Positions 59,742-64,000 of a stretch of DNA of 64,000 bases are shown here, piece after piece. Numbering within the stretch: position 1 is the first letter of the stretch; every line of letters starts with the position of its first letter. Both the position numbers and the translations under genes were made by a program. Below the pieces are notes generated by a model. It saw only the letters and a program-made list of their open reading frames with translations. It was not told where the DNA came from and did no database searches. Origin of the DNA: Reticulitermes speratus (lineage: Eukaryota > Arthropoda > Insecta > Blattodea > Rhinotermitidae); assembly GCA_021186555.1 (NCBI GenBank), contig JAJKFL010000237.1, positions 186,001 to 250,000 of the forward strand, read 5' to 3'.

Positions 59742-61729
59742 TCAAAGCAATTGCATTATATGTTGTAATACGAAGACCAGCGTGCTGCACAGTAAACCAA
59801 TCAGAAGCAGGTAGAAAGCCGTCTGTAAATGAGTCAGACCAAGAGGCGCAGGTTCAGATGCGTGGGTGTGAGACACAGGGGTGATTTTGCCGTCCAGAGC
59901 TGCCCGGTGCATAGTGTCGCCGATCCACTTCCGCTGCAAGCCAGCTGCAACAAGACGACCGATGATAGTATTGAACCTGGGCAAGAAAGGTGAATGTCTT
60001 GGTACTGCGTATGTACTGTAGACGGACAGGATGTCTTGGTACTGCGTATGTACTGTAGACTGACAGGATGTCTTCCTGGACTTTGTGTAGCATGGGGTGT
60101 CCCTCTGTGATGTACCGGTTATTGCTGAGATAAAATCTTGTAGATAAGACTTTGAACATGCCAGCCACGTCTCTTTTCCTAGCTATCCGGTCGGACACGG
60201 CACTGAAATTACGGTCGTGTTTAATGAATTTTCTCCACAAATTAGTCATAATTTTATCATTTTCGTCCAAAGCCAAATAAGATTTGACTCCAGGCGATAC
60301 GAAGATTCCAAGGCCAGATTTGTCAAGATTTTTAAGAGTGTTTATTTCTGGAGATACTTGGGTACAGCCAGGTAACTGGTAAGAGAACCTTGAAAAGCGT
60401 TTGTTATAATAATTGCTAACAGGAGCCACGTTACGATGAATAGCCGACCAAGAACCGAAGCTGGAATTTCATTGACAGTTCCGGTTATAAAAGAGCGAAA
60501 TATGTCAAAGAATGCTTCGTTGATTGCAAACTTCCTCGTCCGTTTCTTTACAGAGATTTCGCCGTACTTTCGAACACAATACCAGCACAGCGATGTTAAA
60601 CACACTGCACAGAGTAGAACTATCCAGACACGATCAGGAAAAGGAAGGAACAGATTTCTGAACTGAGGAATGCGAGTTGATTTAGGCACTAAGAAGCAGA
60701 GATTGTTAGTATCGTGTGGGTACGTGTATTGTAGTTCAGTGAGGTCAATTTTTATATACTGTGAGTTAGAAGCAATGTCAGCTCTGCCATAAGCCACGTC
60801 ACCAGAAGTTCCAGTAAGCGTACCATTCCCGTCTGTTGTCCCGAATAATGTATGATCATTCTGAGGTACAAATACCGTCACAGCATTCATGTATTGTGCC
60901 AAGCAATGCACCGTATGTCCATCATAACCTTCAAATCTCTGGATTCGTCCATCGGATCCCATTACTGGTACAGCGCTTAGAGGATCAGGGAGCATTGCAA
61001 CTCTCAGGGGATATCTATTTACGTCTGACAGGCTGGGAAAGAATGCCTTGATGTCAGTGCTGTTGGACCGAGTACGTGTGATGTAATTTATGCCTTTAAA
61101 GTGTCTGAAAGGATTGTAAGATGCAACTTGTATATCTGACGTTAATAAGGAACAGCTGTGTGTGTCTTCATTACAGTGTTCATTACTGAACAATCTAAAC
61201 ACAACGATAACCTCCAGGATTTTTTCCGATCACATTCTGTGGAAAATATTTTCAATAAAGACTTCTCTGTCATTTAAGAGAGGATGTGAAATTACTACCA
61301 CAAACCTACCCCTTGGGTTCCACAAGGTAAGTCATTTCACAGTACCCAGTGCAGTTCCAACTGTTCAAACGTACCCACTAACAATACAAACACATCGCTG
61401 CAGTGCTGTGACGTGTCAGACTGTCTTCTGTTCGTCTGCTTCACTGTGTCGCCTCTTATAAGTGTCAGAGGACAAGAGCTGTGTCTGCTGTGGGCCTCGC
61501 GAATGACTTCGTCTGGTAACGACTGTCCGTGTACAGCGATCGTCAGCAGACGACTATTGACATCGAAAAAGCGATTGAGCAGCTCATTGAGTATATGGAA
61601 GTTGCCATCCTTTGAAAGCAATAATCTCTGTGCTAAATCTTTGTATAACAATTCTTGCGAAGCACAAATATTACAATTTATTGTAAGTAAAATGGTAACA
61701 GTGCTCACAACACTTGACACAAAAGCCAT
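59742..61729 (-). pseudogene. Ionotropic receptor (IR) pseudogene, near full length (copy 2)
   Basis: An intronless, divergent IR: ligand-gated cation channel of chemosensory neurons. The likely start is the ATG at 61729, giving a signal peptide MAFVSSVVSTVTILLTINC; an in-frame ATG exists at 61819. Parts in order: N-terminal extracellular region; S1 (SLSDVNRYPLRVAMLPDPLS); TM1 (VWIVLLCAVCLTSLCWYCV); pore region (FFDIFRSFITGTVNEIP); TM2 (FIVTWLLLAIIITNAFQGSL, then TSYLAVPKY); S2 (LGIFVSPGVKSYLALDENDK); TM3 (AFYLLLIGLLCSTLVFVLQH). Three lesions are visible: a frame break after HWVL near 61336, a one-base loss near 60352 just after the VPKY motif, and a 37-bp tandem duplication at 59995-60068. 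Ignoring the duplication, the reading AVPRHSPFLPRFNTIIGRL is restored. Assembly error could explain the single-base change but not easily the duplication. Confidence 0.85.
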
Positions 61730-62260
61730 GTTCTTCAGAAGTGATGAGCCTTGTTTTCTACGGAGCACAAATACAGCTATATTCATATCATCTTTTGCTA
61801 GAAACGTTTGTGATGTCATTTTTAGATACAGTTGCGCAGTAACTTACAGTAAAAACACACTGTACGAAGATAGAACCCCTGTGAAGCTTCCTGTAACGTG
61901 CTTGTTATAACGACTGTGTGTGCTCACATAACGTCAAAACACAGCTAGTAGAATGCAGTATAGTGACCAATGATGAAATTTTGAGCCATTTGAAATAATA
62001 TTTCAAGAGCAAATTGAACATTACGTAAATTTATTTTAGTGTATTTATGTTGCTGTGTGTCAAAAGAACGCTTTTAATGTATTTATATATTGGAGAAGAC
62101 TTGATGGAAATTGTCTGAATAATGTGTGTGACACATTAGTGCTGAAAGTGTATTATAATTTGCAACGTAAGGCACTTTGTTCAGCAGACAATTCTGATGC
62201 TTCTGCTTGCACGAGAGAGCCAAACGGCCTGACACGTCACAGCAGTGAGACCTGCTGACT
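61730..62260. other. 5' flank of the IR pseudogene
   Basis: No gene or array recognised; a short unique stretch before the 23-bp array. Confidence 0.5.
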
Positions 62261-62261
62261 G

Positions 62262-63690
62262 CGTAATGCAGCAGCGTGACACTGGGTAATGCAGCAACGT
62301 GACACTGCGTAATGCAGTAGCGTGACACTGTGTAATGCAGTAGCGTGACACTACGTAATGCTGTAGCGTGACACTGTGTAATGCAGCAACGTGACAATGT
62401 GTAATGCAGCAACGTGACACTGTGTAATGCAGTAGCGTGACACTGTGTAATGCAGTAGCGTGACACTACGTAATGCTGTAGCGTGACACTGTGTAAAGCA
62501 GCAACGTGACACTGTGTAATGCAGCAACGTGACACTGTGTAATGCAGCAACGTGACACTGTGTAATGCAGCAACGTGACACTGTGTAATGCAGTAGCGTG
62601 ACACTGTGTAATGCAGTAACGTGACACTGTGTAATGCAGTAACGTGACACTGTGTAATGCAGCAACGTGACACTGTGTAATGCAGCAACGTGACACTGTG
62701 TAATGCAGCAACGTGACACTGTGTAATGCAGCAACGTGACACTGTGTAATGCAGCAACGTGACACTGTGTAATGCAGCAACGTGACACTGTGTAATGCAG
62801 TAGCGTGACACTGGGTAATGCAGCAACGTGACACTGTGTAATGCAGCAACGTGACACTGTGTAATGCAGCAACGTGACACTGTGTAATGCAGCAACGTGA
62901 CACTGTGTAATGCAGCAACGTGACACTGTGTAATGCAGCAACGTGACACTGCGTAATGCAGCAACGTGACACTGCGTAATGCAGCAACGTGACACTGTGT
63001 AATGCAGCAACGTGACACTGTGTAATGCAGCAACGTGACACTGTGTAATGCAGTAGCGTGACACTGTGTAATGTAGCAACGTGACACTGTGTAATGCAGC
63101 AACGTGACACTGTGTAATGCAGCAACGTGACACTGTGTAATGCAGCAACGTGACACTGTGTAATGCAGCAACGTGACACTGTGTAATGCAGCAACGTGAC
63201 ACTGTGTAATGCAGCAACTTGACACTGTGTAATGTAGCAACGTGACACTGTGTAATGCAGCAACGTGACACTGTGTAATGCAGCAACGTGACACTGTGTA
63301 ATGCAGCAACGTGACACTGTGTAATGCCGTAGCGTGACACTGTGTAATGCAGCAACGTGACACTGTGTAATGCAGCAACGTGACACTGTGTAATGCAGCA
63401 ACGTGACACTGTGTAATGCAGCAACGTGACACTGTGTAATGCCGTAGCGTGACACTGTGTAATGCAGCAACGTGACACTGTGTAATGTAGCAACGTGACA
63501 CTGTGTAATGCAGCAACGTGACACTGTGTAATGCAGCAACGTGACACTGTGTAATGCCGTAGCGTGACACTGTGTAATGCAGCAACGTGACACTGTGTAA
63601 TGCAGCAACGTGACACTGTGTAATGCAGCAACGTGACACTGTGTAATGCAGCAACGTGACACTGTGTAATGCAGCAACGTGACACTCTGC
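62262..63690. repeat. Minisatellite, 23-bp unit, about 62 copies
   Basis: Unit gcagcaacgtgacactgtgt plus aat. The minus strand has no stops in any of the three frames, giving three overlapping frames of 400-520 codons (LLHYTVSRCCITQCHVAALH). Variants: gcagtagcgtgac and gccgtagcgtgac. Confidence 0.95.
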
Positions 63691-64000
63691 TAGACGTTAA
63701 AAGCTTCCCTTCGAATTTTAATGCCTTCACTGAAAGAAAACCTTTAAGAGAATTTTTGTTTTATGCGCAATTCGTTAAACTGTTTAAATGTTTATTGATT
63801 ATGGCGACATTCAGTGCAGTGTACTGGTTATGGACGGGGCAGTCCGGGGTTCGGTTCACGGCAGGAGCGAAAGATTCTCTTCTCCAAAACGGTTCTAAAG
63901 CTCACCCAAATTCCTATGTCCCTACTCTGTAGAAAGGATCAGCCCTATACCGAGGTCTTACGAAATGGTTCGTAATGATGTTAGTTTTTATAGTGGGGAG
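63691..64000. other. Right edge, no supported gene
   Basis: An 87-codon plus-strand frame starts inside the array and has no domain. A B-box-like ggggttcggttc near 63844 has no matching A box. Confidence 0.4.

Noticed and set aside
62083-63730. Three minus-strand frames of 400-520 codons rich in LLHYTVSRCCITQCHV
   Set aside because: Same 23-bp repeat read in three frames; periodic peptide only.

Overview
The window looks like repeat-dense chromosomal DNA of an insect, most likely a polyneopteran such as a cockroach or termite. That is an inference from three things: a divergent ionotropic-receptor (IR) pseudogene and a partial second copy, several insect-type LINE, Penelope, pogo and tRNA-SINE remnants, and an intronless NACHT/ankyrin gene of a kind I associate with these insects. 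No bacterial operons, rRNA genes, true tRNA genes or CRISPR arrays were seen.

The dominant content is tandem repeats. About twenty separate arrays, with unit lengths of 22 to 143 bp and mostly unrelated unit sequences, cover roughly 46% of the window by hand estimate. Nearly all long open frames in these arrays are translations of the repeat, not genes.

Layout: 0.5-2.7 kb, small arrays; 2.7-5.4 kb, 5'-truncated Jockey-type LINE on the minus strand; 5.6-11.2 kb, a partial IR pseudogene split by a 40-bp array of about 114 copies; 11.2-12.3 kb, 49-bp array; 12.4 kb, one clean exon of a TauD/TfdA-type 2-oxoglutarate dioxygenase; 13-17.5 kb, small arrays and inverted-repeat elements; 17.5-20.9 kb, AT-rich 22-bp array; 21.3-22.5 kb, 90-bp array; 22.9-27.3 kb, LINE C-terminus interrupted by a 74-bp array; 27.5-28.5 kb, tRNA-SINE and a LINE fragment with a 13-bp target duplication; 28.6-32.1 kb, 50-bp array; 33.3-37.0 kb, decayed pogo-like DNA transposon with a nested MITE and array; 38.6-40.9 kb, 88-bp array; 41.4-43.3 kb, Penelope-like element (GIY-YIG) with a nested 37-bp array; 44.26-48.63 kb, the single intact gene; 48.9-53.0 kb, three arrays; 54.9-57.5 kb, LINE, MITE and an inverted Penelope-type insertion; 57.9-59.5 kb, array and two SINEs; 59.7-61.7 kb, a longer IR pseudogene on the minus strand; 62.3-63.7 kb, 23-bp array.

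The one intact gene encodes a 1457-residue protein with an N-terminal class-3-lipase-like domain (GHSLGG), a NACHT NTPase and C-terminal ankyrin-like repeats. This effector, STAND NTPase, repeat-sensor order is that of NLR-type immune receptors, and it is the most interesting biology here.

The second theme is mechanistic. Several arrays begin and end inside recognisable coding remnants (IR exon, LINE C-terminus, Penelope C-terminus, pogo element). The IR case can be checked inside the window, because the second IR copy holds exactly one 40-bp unit at the same place. These look like satellites born in situ from coding sequence.
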